From Taeniopygia guttata (taxonomy: Eukaryota; Chordata; Aves; Passeriformes; Estrildidae), in NCBI RefSeq assembly GCF_048771995.1, contig NC_133032.1:32247501-32311500 (forward strand): DNA of 64,000 bases, given 5' to 3'. The notes under the pieces were generated by a model, which searched no databases, was not told where the DNA came from, and saw only the letters and a list, made by a program, of their open reading frames with translations. Within the stretch, counting starts at the first letter, position 1, and every line of letters starts with the position of its first letter. Shown in pieces: positions 47,544 through 60,319 of this stretch. Position numbers and translations under genes: made by a program.

Positions 47544-49335
47544 AACCCTATTTCTTTTTACTGAAACCTGAGTGTAAATTTAAGAACAGACTTGAAACTT
47601 TCTCAGACACTTCTCATCAGCCTATTAAAGCTGAGGTTGTGTTTTGTGTGAAGTCTCGAGTATATCATTAGCAAAAAGCTTATTCCATGCTGACTTGCTC
47701 TTCTAGCAAAATTTCACCCATTTCGGGTAACAGAAATTTTTCTGGACCAGAAAAATTATTATCATGCAACTTTCAAACTGGGGTTTGATAAATCACCAGT
47801 GCTGCTGTCTGAGAAAATGGCACATTCAGTCTTTCCCTTCAGCCTCAGCAGAGGTTCATACCAACATTGAAGAATGATATGATTAATTACAACTACATTT
47901 CCTGTTCATTACAGATACACTCCCAAAAAGAAAACAGCCTGTTAATTTGTGTATACCCAAAAATACTGTTGCTGCATATCCTAGTATTCCCACATGAAGC
48001 TGTTTGCAAGAATGAATTCTTCAGTAATTAGCATTTGTTTGCTTGTGCCATGATTTTTGACTTTTCCCTTGAAGCTGTTTATCAATGAAAATTCTGAATG
48101 CATTTTAATTAATACAAGCACACTTTTCCAGGAGTAGCTGCTAATTTGAAACAGCAGTTGAAATATGAAATATTGAACTTTTTAACAAACGCTTTATTCC
48201 TCTCAAGAAGTCAAATTATTACATTCTGTATATAAAGGTGTCATCTGTAACCGCCTTGTAAGTTTTTGGGTCATTGTGACAATAGGGAAATTCAAGACAA
48301 ATAATGACACTTCTGCTCCCTTGGGGGAAGAGGATTCTTTTTCTTTGTAAAAAGAAGGTGCCTTTTTTTTTTTTGTTTACATGGGAACAATACTGTCAGG
48401 AGCTAGACACATCATCTGTGCATTCAATAGTGGAATTTTATTTATAGGAATACTTGAAGACCATGCTGTATGTGTCTGAGCTGGGGAGTCTGTCATGACA
48501 TGAAGAGGAAGTCAACCTTTACATCATGTGCTTTCCTCTTAGGTATTTTAGCATTTTCCACTTCATCCCTCTTTCAAAACACAACTACTTTACTGCAAAG
48601 GGCTTGAGGGAAGAGCTGTGAGGATGACTGGACTTCACAGGGATCCTCAGCTCTGCTGTCTGTGGGGGTGGGAGCACTGGCAGCATCTCTGCTTCCTCAC
48701 TGACACCTCAGCAAAGGCATCCAGCGTGTAACATACTTTAAAATACTTTCAAAATGCCTTAAATATATTTTGAAGAACAACACAGCACAATATAATGACT
48801 GCTTCATATGGAAATGATCATGTGTTTCTGAGATATAACTATACAAGGAGGGAAATTGTATGGAACCGGGCATTGTTGCTTTCCTTCAGCTGAGCAAATC
48901 TGAAGAGCCAGCAAAATACTTAAATTGGTTTAGATCAGCAACTGACAATTACAAACCTAGCAACTGGTATTTTACACATTTTTTGATTCATACCCAGGAG
49001 TATCTCACTGTTAGAATGCGATGAACCAGAATTGTCTCACATGACACCCACCCAGAGGACTGTTATTAGTACCTTGCTTATGGGTTAGCTGGGCAGGACT
49101 GCTGTCATTTTAGTAATTTTAGTGACAGCTACAGAAACACATGCTTTTCCTGCTGCATAAAAAACATTTTCCCTGCTTAATGATAGCTTTTCTACCATTC
49201 AGCTCTAAGTCTGTTTTCATAAAACCCAGTAGAATAAATGCATTAAAATACAGCTAAAAACCCACAGCAAACTTTGTTTTCTGGCGAAACAAGGGAAAAT
49301 GGCCTTAAGCTGATGGAAAGTGGATCCAGGAATTA

Positions 49336-49412
49336 GCAAGAAATTCTTTACTTTAAGGGTGGTGAGGCCATGGAACAAGTTAGTGAGAGAAGCTGTGGCT
49401 GCATAGAGTTTC
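49336..49412 (+). mobile_element. CR1 LINE 3'-UTR relic
   Basis: AGCAAGAAATTCTTTACTTT, then AAGGGTGGTGAGGCCATGGA and ACAAGTTAGTGAGAGAAGCT follow the CR1 pattern 'aagaaattctttac..gagggtggtgaggcactggaacaggttg..agagaagctgtgg'. It is about 75 bp, diverged, without the 3' tail, and antisense to NCKAP5. Confidence 0.75.
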
Positions 49413-52400
49413 AGGAGGGAAAAAAATCAGTCTCTTTCTATGAAATCTTTTGTATCAGAAAAATGCTAGAACCTCTATTAAGGAATTTTAAAAGCATCTG
49501 AAAAACTGCTCCATAACCACATATGTCCTATCAGAGACTTGCATTTGGTGCCTATGGGAGGAGCAAAATATTAATATTCTCAAAACCCACCAGAACTACG
49601 TATTACAGGATACAATAACAAATAAAATATCAAAATATAGCAACTAGGCCTCAGCCACAACCACCAATTACACTGATGAACAAGGATGCTCTAGAGTTTT
49701 TAAAGAAAAACAAAAACAACTAAAACATGCAAATAGCTTTTTGTTTTTTTCTTTTTTTTTTTCAGCATCTAGATTAAAAAAAAATGAAACGTTTCCCATG
49801 ATTCAAAGTAAAAGCTTTGAGACTTTTTGGGCTAGAAGCAAAGCAGTTATTTCAGTATGAGGAAAAATAATTTTGAACAATCTTAGGCGAGGTGGTCTCT
49901 GCTGGGCAATTTCTGGTAACAGAAAATAAGTCCTTTATGCACAGCATGAGAGGCACGAATTTCTGTTTGCAGGGCTAGTGCCTACCCACTGACAGAATGC
50001 CCTCAGAGCCTTACACTGCACAAAGTGCTTGTTATTCAGCTGTTGTCATGGAGCCAGGTTATGGCTGAGTTCTCAGAGAGGGAAGAGTTTAGGGATCTTT
50101 CCTTCAGGTAACACAGCCAGAGTTTGTTTGTCTGAATTTGGGACTGAAAGGGCTGTGCAAGTCAATGAAGCATGCAAACATTTTCCTCCTGCCCCAAAAA
50201 GAAATGTGTTTTGACATGATACCTCTGTTTGGACTTGGTGGGTTGGCAGGACCAGTGAAATGAGAGATTCTGGCAAGAAGAAATGGAATCAGATATTAAC
50301 TTTTTAATGAAATTTTTTACTGCAGTCTCTATCTGCAAAAGGAACTTGCTAAAGGTTAATTTTTTTCTTGTTCAGTCAGTTTATATTTGTGACACACTGC
50401 TCTAATACAAACCTCAGACTTCTGTTTTGGCCTCCATTGCCTATTAGATATTTTACACGTACTGAGATTAAAAATTAGTACATGCTAATCACGAGGCAGG
50501 GCGGATGGTGCTACCCTTCCACAGCAAAGGCAACTTTATTTTCAATAACAGCTTTAAAGTCTTTTGAACAGACACTTGTTTGCTGATCCTTGTGGTTTAG
50601 TTTATCACAGCAACTATTCTGCTATTTAAATTTTATTCTGAATTTTACTACTTCAGGGCCAGATGACAGTTACACTATGTCAGTGTAATTCACACCGAAG
50701 GTGCCATGCACAGCAGCCTTTATGTTAAGCCACTCTATGTAACCCACTGTTCTTGGAGGCTGAAATGATCTTTCATAACCCAAGAACCTCCAATCAAACG
50801 TTGCATTGACCCACAATTGTAATGGTGTGTACTTATCTCATGCATTTGATGAAATCTGGATATTTAGGAGCTAAATGAAGGCTAAAGCTGACATAAAGGG
50901 GCAAACAAACAAAGTAATGAGAATGAAACATGTATTTTTCACAAGAACTGACAGCAATAAAATCCAGTGTAAAATATAATTCTGTACCTATCACATGACT
51001 CTGACATGTAGTCCTTGTCATGGTGTCCTCCTCTTCTTCTTGCAGGTTTTCTGTGACTACTTTAGCCTGTACACAGTGCAACAACAAAAGTGAAGAACAT
51101 CTGTGACTCTGTTTATATTGCTTCATGACAGCTACAGAATGTTATTCAGAAATAAATCAGAGTACAGTTACATAGCAGCTAAGAGAGTGAAATATATAAC
51201 CTGTCTTGTTCTATGAATGATATCTGACGATAACGACTTTAATTTAATTCAAAATCACAACATGCAGCAATGAAAAATATCCTTGGAAGATGCACTTCTT
51301 CAAAATAAAAACCTAATATATGGTGTGGCACCTTTTTAGTTCAGTTTGCAAACACTGAACTTTGGTGTTTTTATTTCCACCCCTGTTTAAAAGCATTTGT
51401 TAGCTAGACAGAGAGAAAAAATTATTTTAAGAATGCAGTACACTCTAAGAGCCTGTGTGTGGTAGGTATTCAAGTTTGTGTTATTCAAATCCCTCAGATA
51501 TTATGGGTTTTTTCCAAGATATGTCTTTGCCCTGTTGTTCTGCACTCCTATTTCCCAGGTGTACAGATAACCTGGGTCCCTCTCTAGCACACAGTGAAAT
51601 CCCCCTCCATCATGTGCCATCAGTGGCCACAATTCCGTTTCAAGGACATATTTTCCTGCCATGCTACATAAATCAAATAGGAATAAAGATACTTCCTGGG
51701 TGATGAGAGGAGAAAAGGCAGCACCACAGAAAAAAATTGCTTTCAATATCTCAGGGATCTCAAATTATTTGCTAATCACTCTCTGCTGTTTTAAACTGCT
51801 TACAGCACGCTCACAATAACAAGAGCACATTTTGTAATCTAAACCACTGGAATTTATCATCATTTCCATGACATATCTTCAATCACAGTGTACATCCTGC
51901 TTGCTGGGTTCCACAAGTAGCCCTGTTGACCTCTTGTGAGCAGCCAAAGTATGACACCAAAGACTTGCTCTCCAGATTTTTAAAAGTGCATTTATCATCT
52001 CTTAATCCTAGGGATTTGATTACATCTTTTCTTTGTTACGAAATGCCTCTCTTCAAGTTATGGGAAAAGGAGGAGGCGAGTGTTCATTTGGCACCCAGTT
52101 CCAGGTGGAACAGTTTCTCACATTGGCACAGGGCATGGCCAAGTGCTGCAGTGACATTTCATGATGTTGAGATAGATCCCTGGGTGTTCCCCAAACACAG
52201 AGTGCCACACAAAACTCATGGTGCCTTGGGTTTGGTGCCACGTTTCCACCTCACAAAGTGAAACCTGGGGCTGTTCTAAATCACACAGGGCTGTAATAAA
52301 ATCACAAAGATGAAATGAAGCAGTGCAGCACAAAACCTTAAGCTCCAGCCAAGGACATGAAAAAGTACTGGAGAACATGGAATATCCTTGGTGTAGGCTA

Positions 52401-55127
52401 AAGTGTTATGTATTTCTGCTGGCTGGCCTTTAGAGCAAAGTGCTTTTTTGATGAACACTAACGGGAAGTGTATCCCTCTGAAGGTGAATGCACAAGGCCA
52501 CTGTTGGTGGAACACTGCTTTTTCCATAAATTCAGTGCCAGTCCAGCAATAACATTCTTTGCATGAACAGAAATCAGAGGTAATTGGTGCATATGTTATG
52601 GCATAATAGTGCCTCAAGCCTTTACCTGGCACATCATAAGAAAAGTGATTTAATCATCAAAAATTAAATAGCTTTTAAAGGAAGAGATCTTGCTAGAAAA
52701 TTAATGTTAGAAACTGTTCTGGCCAGGATTTAAAGCAGCAGCATATACCTGATAAGCAGTTTGGAAATACAGCAGCTTCTGCACTGAACCGTATGACTGA
52801 GTGCACTTTGCATTGTTCAGAAAAGAAAAGAAATCTTCCTGGTTTAGGGCTTTAAAAAAGATTTATGCTGTTTTCTCCAAAAGCATTAATTTTATCTTTT
52901 TATGAGGAAAAAAAATGTGCAACAGGCCATCCTAAGGCATGTGACTGTTTTCAGTCACAGCTATCTCCCAGCCCTGTGCAATCTGCTGCAAAGTAAGCAG
53001 ACAGCAAACAATAACTGGAAATGATAATAATAAGATTCATGAACTTCGAATTTAAAGACTTTGCATTGTTTTTCTTTTAGAAGTTTGGAGGACAAGATGA
53101 AATACCACATATTGAGGAATCTTAAGGAATCTTTCATAAGCTAGCATTAATAACTGTAAGCACATTTTAAATCTCGTTATTCTAGATGCCATCAGTCTTT
53201 TTGCATTAGATATTTCTTTCAGGAATTAAGTGCCACAATATGAAACTCAAAAAAAAAAAAAAAGAAACATATAAATGTAACTTAATCTTCAAAAACCATA
53301 CAAAAATACTTTGTTTCCCTGCTAACAAAAGTGTATGGTGTAACAGAAGTAATGCCTATTCACCATGACTAATATGTCCTTAAAAACTATTTTCTCCATT
53401 ATTTATGTACATTAAGAACAATCTTTGTAGTTCCTTCACAAAATGAAGTGTGTTTCTTTAAGATATACTTAAAAGACTATTATTGCAGCATTTAGAAAGA
53501 CTTCACAACATGACAGACAAAAAGCACAGCAAATTATTGCAGCATTAGAAAATAATAAGAAGGAAATTGTAGAAGCAATGTGTAGAGTTTTTGTAGTTCT
53601 GTACAGTGAAGAAAGCTGTCAGGACCATATTAAATGGAGCATAGTTAAACTGAGTGGCTCTGATAAGGGGCTCTGCTCTGCTATCTAAGTTCTAGATCAG
53701 TTGGATTGAATTTCCTGCATATTGCACATTTCCAGACTTTCATTCTCTCTCTTTCCTTTCAGTGACACTACAAGGACAGCCTTAGATATGCTTATAATTT
53801 GTGGTTTTATAATGCAGGAGACATCTACATTTTCAAAGAAGAGATGATACCAGAGGAGTCAGGAGGAAAGTTTTCAAACACATTCATTTTGCATATGTTC
53901 CCTGTAAGTTTTTTTTTTTTAAATGACCTTGCAGATGCTCTCAGCAAAGATGTCTGTATAGAGGTAAAAAAAAAAAAAAAATTGCCTGAATTTGAAACTC
54001 TGTATGGAATGTCTTGAAACTATGTATGGAATGCCTTGACCTTAAGCATCCTCAACATCAGCCTTAAGTGAAGAGATTTTTCATTTCCCATTACAAAGCT
54101 TTTTGCAATGCTCCCAGAGAATTTGTATTTCAGATTCCCCCAGTTGTATGTGCTGCACTTCAGTACCTCAGTTCTATCAGAACAACACAAGGAACAGCCT
54201 TAGCTTCAGAGTAAGTATTATATTTGGCACAAGTTTCCAGGCTGTTGGTTAAAATTGTGGTTATGGTTAATAATAATCATAATAATATGGACAAGACAGC
54301 TATCTCAGTAATGAGGAAAGAATGCTATAGGGTTAAAAAACATTTCACTTCTCCTTGTGCTGGACTTTAAAACATCATGGGGAAAGTCCTTGCTAGGCAA
54401 GACACTGCTCACTAAATTCTAAGGTTAATTAAAAGAAGCTCCACCAGGAAGGGCACCCCTTCAGCCTGACTTTAAGTTACAATCCTGGACTCGCTGTGAA
54501 CACTTAATGCAGTAAAGATAGTCCAGAACCAAACTCTAGCAGCCAACAGAAAACAGAGTAATTTTTCTTCCATATTACAACATTCCTCTTCTCTGAGTAA
54601 ATTAAATTATCAGGCCATTTAGAGGGAGATTTTTAATGGCACAAAGTGAGATGCAGGTCCAATGTATATTTTTTGCTTTTGAACGTTCCCTCTGAAGGGA
54701 CAAATATTCCCAAATGTGGTCAAATAATTTTCCTTTTCCACAGCAGTAGTGTACTTTTTAGGCATAATGACTTCTATAATGTTCAGAGGAATGCTCAATA
54801 CTGGCATGCAATTTTAAGGGAAAAGGGAAAAAATAAAATTTAAAAAATGGTCTTATCATTTCACTCTACTACAGTATGATTATAGCATCATTGTGCATGT
54901 ATCTTCACTGGAATTGAATTGCCAGCAGAAGCAGTAGAATCTTCATGACTATCTGTTAAATGTGGCCTATAGCCAAGCTGCCAACTTTTGTATTAATTCA
55001 CAATCCTCTAGCTACACAGCATCTTATATATAAACAGTTATTATCCTGTTTGCCTACAATGGCAATAAGAAACACATCCAGAAGTTAAAAAGAAGGTAAT
55101 CATGTTTTCATGTACTGAAGCACTTAC

Positions 55128-55305
55128 CAGGGTCTGATTCTGCATTTCCATATCAGCTTTTGTGTTGCTGTTTTTCCTGTGGTTTCCTTGAGAGCTGATA
55201 GAGTTGCCAAGAAGAGAGGAGCCCTGGGAGCTGCCCTTCGACACACTCCTGTAGGAAACATTATTTGATCCACTTTCTGTCTGCTGAGCTGCTTTCTTAT
55301 CAACT
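55128..55305 (-). CDS. NCKAP5: NCKAP5 coding exon, 178 nt
   Basis: Acceptor CTCTCTACCTGCAG, donor ACCCTG|GTAAGTG. The first base A completes the arginine codon left open by the giant exon. It then reads VDKKAAQQTESGSNN, SYRSVSKGSSQGSSLLGN and SISSQGNHRKNSN, and ends MEMQNQTL in phase 0. It is very rich in Ser, Gln, Asn and Gly, so likely disordered. The open frame extends upstream past the acceptor, but only the splice-bounded part is coding. Confidence 0.9.
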
Positions 55306-56013
55306 CTGCAGGTAGAGAGTGATTCCTCTGATAAATTGCACTGCCCTTCTTCAATCACTCTACTTTCCCATTCCTTTAATGTTTAAAGTAACCTCTCTGT
55401 ATCTTTCTGTCTCTAGACCTTTGAGTGATAAATGTTTCTAACTAGCCTTGATCAAACCTGTCACTTGCAATTTCAGGTAGTATATCAATTTAGCCTTTCA
55501 CATGTGATGATTTATTTTATATTTGGGACTGCTGTGGGGCAAACGTGAAAACACAATATGCCCATTGCTAAGTTCTTCTGTGACCAAAGGTTGTGAAAGC
55601 TGAAAAGGTAATTAATTCTGACAAGTCACCAAATATATGTTTTCTGGATACAGTACAGGAAGATGGAATACATTAAAACATGTACCTAATTACCCTCTAT
55701 ATTTACACACCATCTGCCTAGATTCTTGATTTCTGGAATAATTTGAATTATCAGCTTGGATGTGACTCGCCAATCTTTAATTTCAAAGACCAATGGTTTG
55801 ATTAAAGTAACATGAACAAAATTATCATCTCATTGTTGATGGTTTTTTTTTTTTTTTTTTTTTTTCCTATAGAAATTAAAGTCCCAATTGTGCACCTACT
55901 GTTTGCTACTGTGCATTCTTAGCACAAAAAGAACATACATTGAACTTCACATCTGGGCAGCTGTAGAGCTACACGGACATCAACACATCCCAAACCGTGT
56001 TCTGGAGTTTTAC
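55306..56013 (-). other. NCKAP5: NCKAP5 intron (708 bp)
   Basis: Donor GTAAAACT after the giant exon, acceptor ACCTGCAG. It contains a run of 23 T on the plus strand at 55843-55865 and no other recognised element. Confidence 0.85.
55843..55865. repeat. T23 homopolymer
   Basis: Twenty-three T on the plus strand (A23 in the transcript), in the short intron just downstream of the giant NCKAP5 exon. Confidence 0.95.
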
Positions 56014-59000
56014 CTGTTTAAAAGCTCTCTCATAAAGCTGTCTTTTGGTGAGTAGGCAGCTGTGGTAGAACCTCTGACTTGTTCACACTCAATCTCACTA
56101 GGAGAGTCTTGGGAAGGCATCATGATTTTGCTCTCCATGGCTAAAATGTCACCATTGTCAACTTTCCTGTTAATTTGATTTTCTATTTCACAGTGTTGCT
56201 CGGTTTTCTTCTTTTCTTTTCTTCTTTCTAATTTTGCCTGCTTAATTCCGAATCCTGATACTTTTGCATCCTTTTTTTCCACCTTAGTTTTAGGAACATC
56301 GGTCTTCCTGCTACTCAGTGCTGGGAGCTTACTCTTTCTGAAGCCAAACCAACTGGCTATAGAAGGCCCAGTCTTTTGTTTCGTCTCCACAGTGGGGGAT
56401 TTGGTTTGTCCCTGACCCTTTTGCACATTTTCTTGAATGCATAACATGACTTTCTCCTCTATTGTAGGTTGCAGAGATGGTGAGCTCAAAAGATCATTAA
56501 CCTTCTCCGAGGTTTCTGCTAGTTTTAAAGACATTTGCTGTCTTCGTGACCTTGCTGCTTCCAGTTTATGAGGGCACTTTACTCCATCAAAGCTTTGGAA
56601 GGACAAAATTTGTTTGGAAGATACAGTAGCCGAGGCTTCCAACTCCAATTCGGCTGACAGAACACTTTTTTTACCTAGAGCTTCATGCTTAAAACTTTCA
56701 GTGCTTTTCTCACTCTGCACAGATAGACTGCGTGCCTCTTTCTGAAAAAATGGTTTGTTTCCATCACATTTTGAAGTGCTGTGAAACTGGTCTACTTTTT
56801 GAGATGATCTGAAGGGCAGTTTGCTTGGGCTTCCATGCTGGCTATTACAACTATTCATATTTCCAAGAGAGCCTTGTCTAGGACAAGAATTCTCTGTGGG
56901 TTTAGTAGTATATAAAAGAGTCTCTGCTGTCCCAGGAGTAGCCTTGATCTGAAGCCCTTCTGTGGCTGAGTTCTGCCTCGTTAGAGAATTCCCTCTGTCA
57001 GAAGTGTTTGTGATAATCTGAGTCCGTACTTTCCCGAGACCTTCAGTCACAGGGGCAGATGGCTTTTCCCCTGTGTGGATGCTGAAACTCTGACTACGAG
57101 CTTTCGCTCCGTTCATGCCCAGAGCTGGCTTCAAGTGCGACTTGTTGCCAGAAGAAACAGACCTCTTAACTAATTTGTTTTCTAATCCATCTCCTCTGTC
57201 TACCACCAAGTCGCAGCTTTCATGTGAATGAGCTGATGCTGTATCCATACTAAGTCCCACAGCACAATTATTTTTTACTTCAGTATCACACCTGGAGTCT
57301 TTAAATTCCACATCAGTTGCACCTTTGGTGGTTGCACGCACCGACTCGCTTTGCTTGTGCTTACTGGAACTCACATTACTTTTGGAAGCTGCATTTATAC
57401 TGTCTTTTTCCTGCTTCCCTGGAACAGTAGAGCTCTTGCGGAGAAGCTGGGGAGATTTGACAAATAATTTCAGTCCTACAGGGAGACGGGTTTTCATTCC
57501 TCTCTCATTAGAGTTTTGAGAGGCGTGTGCAGCATCACCGGCATGAAACAGCGTTGACGGGAAATTGTTTACCTGAGATAGCAAAGGCTCACTTGTGCTC
57601 GTTGTGTGACATTGAGGAGTTGTGGGGAGAATGTTTGGCATCTTTTGTAGCTGATCCAACCCACTGTCACTGGAAATATTGTTTTTGCTGGAATAGGTGT
57701 CTTGTGAAGGAGTTGCTTCCAGTGACGGACAGCCTAAAGAGAAGGACCTGGCTGTTTGAAAATCTGTGCTGGAATACTCACGGTTCCTGCGGAGACCCAC
57801 CTGATTAGAGTTTTTTGGGCAGACTTGCTTTGTGGAAACTTTGGAAAGTCCTTGGCATGCACTGTGGGATTGCTGAGATGTGCATTTATTTTGCATAATT
57901 CCTTCTGCTTTTTCTTGAAAGTAAGATAATTCAATTTTAGCCCCAGAAGATATATTTTTTGCTTGCATTTCATGACTAGATTGATTATGAAGGCCAGAGT
58001 TCACAGTTCCTTTTAATGGAGATGATTTCAGTATATTTTTTGCTGTTTCAGTGGGACCAGCTCCTCCTAACTTTACTGCTAGAGGTGGAGAATTAGCATA
58101 ATTAGGTCGAATCAACAGGGATGTTGTCCTGCCTGGAGGAAGGGGTGGGGATGGAGACCGGGCTTCTACAGTAGCTAAATCACAATGAAAGTCTCTGGTT
58201 GGAGGTTCCCCATAGCTGCTGGGCTCTATAAGGTGCTGAGGCAACAGTGGTGATGCTGGACTCTGACTCTTTGGATACTTTGACCCATCTCCTCTGCCAG
58301 GACGTTTCAAGTCAGGCAGGGCATGGGCAGGGGGCTTTGGAACCTGAAATTCAACTTTTGAATCAAAATGACGAGGTGGGCTTTGAGCCTTTTTGAATCT
58401 TGAAAGCTTTACAGGTGGCAGAGCAGGTGATTTCTCAAGGGCTGTGGGGCCCAGTGACAGAGCTACAGGTGCCTCCCCACTCTCAGACATCAGAGGTTTT
58501 TGGGGAGAAAATTTACTTCTGCTGGGTATTTTAGTTACATTTGGCTTTTGAATGATTCCTGCATGCACAGTGGAGCTTGAATTGGCCTTGTGTGATGGAT
58601 CACACACTGGCTTCACTAGTTTCTGTCGTGAAGGATTTTGCTGTGTCACCCTTCCACAGCGTGAAGGTTCACCACAGGTCAGGGGGACAGGTGTATTTTT
58701 ATTCCCTGTATTATCTCCAAGAGTATTTTTCCCAGTTTCATCTTCCTGTCTTTCTGAAGCAGTGTAGTTTCTAGCACTGGGTCCTGGCTGCAAATCAGCT
58801 CTTCCCTGAGGTATCAGTTCAGTGTACTCTACACAGGACGTAGTTTGTGGCTGGTTGATTGAAATCTCATTTCTTGTTACAGTGACAACTCCAGTTTGAT
58901 GTGAGCTGAATTCAATTGGCTCACCATCCTTAGCATCATATATTACCGTAATGCACTCTTCAGAAGAGGTCTTCTTTATAACCTTTTGTTGTTTAATGAA

Positions 59001-59849
59001 ATTACATGGCTTTGGCCTAATGTCTGGGTGAACAGGTATCTGGTTCTCTTCTTTGTCAGTAGATACAAACTGAGAGTTCTCTGTGACTTTGAGCAAGTCA
59101 GAGGTCTTCGTATACTTCTCAGGAAAGGGAGCTGCTAATAAATCTGAAGGACTTTTCTCATCACTGCTTTCTATATGCAATTCATCCAAGACTTCATTGT
59201 CATCAGTGTCTGAAAGCTGAAAATTAAAGTCCTTCCAGCCCATATTAGAATGGCTTTGATTTAACTCTAACTCAGGCAGCTTTGCTCTGGTGCATGATTT
59301 TACTTCTGCCTGAAATCCACTGACAAAACTAGTCAATTTCTCAGGTCTTTCCTTTGAATTAAAAAATGAACTTCTTTCTGGCAAATGTTTCCTGTTAGGA
59401 TCCCAGTCAAAGAGACTGTCAGAAATGCTATGAGTTAATTTGTTACAATAGGTCCTGCAGTCTTTGCTTGGAACTTCCTGCAGCAACAGTAAGGATGAAG
59501 AGTCATCATCTGCATCATCATGGGAATCCGAATCATAAGAGAAAGTTTTGCTGTGTTCAATGCAAACACTTCCCATTTCCACAGGCTTACAGTGAGTCTG
59601 TTCATTATGGCCGCCACACTTAATTCCAGGGGAATATATTCCTTCGTTGGAGTTCATGCAATCTTTGTAACCCCATTTTGATATTACTGAAGGTGGTTCA
59701 AGTAGTATTTTTTGCTCCTGCAATTTTTTCAGCCCTTCTAAGATATGGTTTTCCTTGATACGAGTTGGAGGTAGATCATCTGCAGGACTTGAGAGGTTGC
59801 TTGGGAGTGAAGAACCAATGCTTATTCTTTTATCCCATCTCACGGATGA
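56014..59849 (-). CDS. NCKAP5: NCKAP5 giant exon (Nck-associated protein 5 central region)
   Basis: A 3,836-nt exon runs from acceptor TTTTGACAG|TCATCC to donor AACAG|GTAAAA. It is open throughout (1,278 codons plus two bases), starting in phase 0. Near the N-terminal side are an acidic tract (DSDSHDDADDDSSS) and LSDTDDNEVLDELHIESSDE, which I recall as family-conserved. The middle is Pro/Ser-rich with PLPPGRTTS at exon residues about 569-577, matching the Nck SH3 consensus PxxPxRxxS. Another part has TKIPSRSKFSPQKP, an EB-type motif. Near the C-terminal side, PSIASWFGFRKSKLPAL is followed by a Lys/Glu-rich helix (KLERRKEKKKTEQ). There are no enzyme motifs, membrane spans or signal peptide. 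In human, as I recall, some isoforms skip this exon. Here 3,836 nt alone would break the frame, but skipping it together with the 178-nt exon (4,014 nt) would keep it. Confidence 0.95.
58119..58145 (-). other. NCKAP5: Nck SH3-binding motif PLPPGRTTS in NCKAP5
   Basis: The translated residues P-L-P-P-G-R-T-T-S fit PxxPxRxxS, the consensus described for the second SH3 domain of Nck in PAK-type ligands. They sit in a proline-rich stretch (PSPPLPPGR). That this is the site giving the protein its name is inference. Confidence 0.7.
58524..58535 (-). other. NCKAP5: [S/T]xIP EB-binding motif TKIP in NCKAP5
   Basis: T-K-I-P followed by a Ser/Arg/Lys/Pro-rich stretch (SRSKFSPQKP) fits the microtubule tip localisation signal, which needs basic flanks. 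Function is inferred from motif only. Confidence 0.5.
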
Positions 59850-60319
59850 CTGTCAAAAGAAAATAAAAATCACCTGTGTTACTCACAAGTGCTGTCAATA
59901 AAAGTGTTACCACTTTGGTAAAGAGGTAGAGGAGTTGCATAAGGGCATTCCATTCCATTCTTTGCTATTTATAGCAAAGTTCTTTTTTTATAAAGGATTT
60001 CACAGTGGTGTGAAGGCTGCAGTGCATTAAAAACCTGTAGGAAGAACAATAAGAATGGAAGGATTAAGATAAAGAAGAAGAGCAGTTTGGACTATGAAAG
60101 GCAGAATAAATGTCTGAACAAATGAGGAGACTGTAAGTAAGCTGGAGTGATAAAGGAATCACCAAAAAAATTAAATGGGGGGGCAACAGTTTAGTGACAA
60201 GTGCTTTCAATATAAAAATGAGAGAAAAGCAAAAAAACCTTCTGAAACAGGCAGCTTTTCAATTAATCTTGTTTCAGATTAACTTAAACTAATACATGAC
60301 GAAAATTAATTTGATTTAC
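59850..60319 (-). other. NCKAP5: NCKAP5 intron (470 bp)
   Basis: Donor GTAAAT, acceptor TTTTGACAG. Short and AT-rich, with a run of G near 60.18 kb. Nothing else is recognised. Confidence 0.85.

Larger units (their letters stand above)
33503..55127 (-). other. NCKAP5: NCKAP5 intron (21.6 kb)
   Basis: AT-rich intron between the 178-nt and 304-nt exons. It holds an A-run of about 18 near 45.76-45.78 kb, the (A)41 tract at 47.5 kb and a CR1 relic at 49.34 kb. The flanking exons join in frame without another exon. Open frames inside are short and scattered, and none has both good splice sites and a length divisible by three. Confidence 0.75.
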
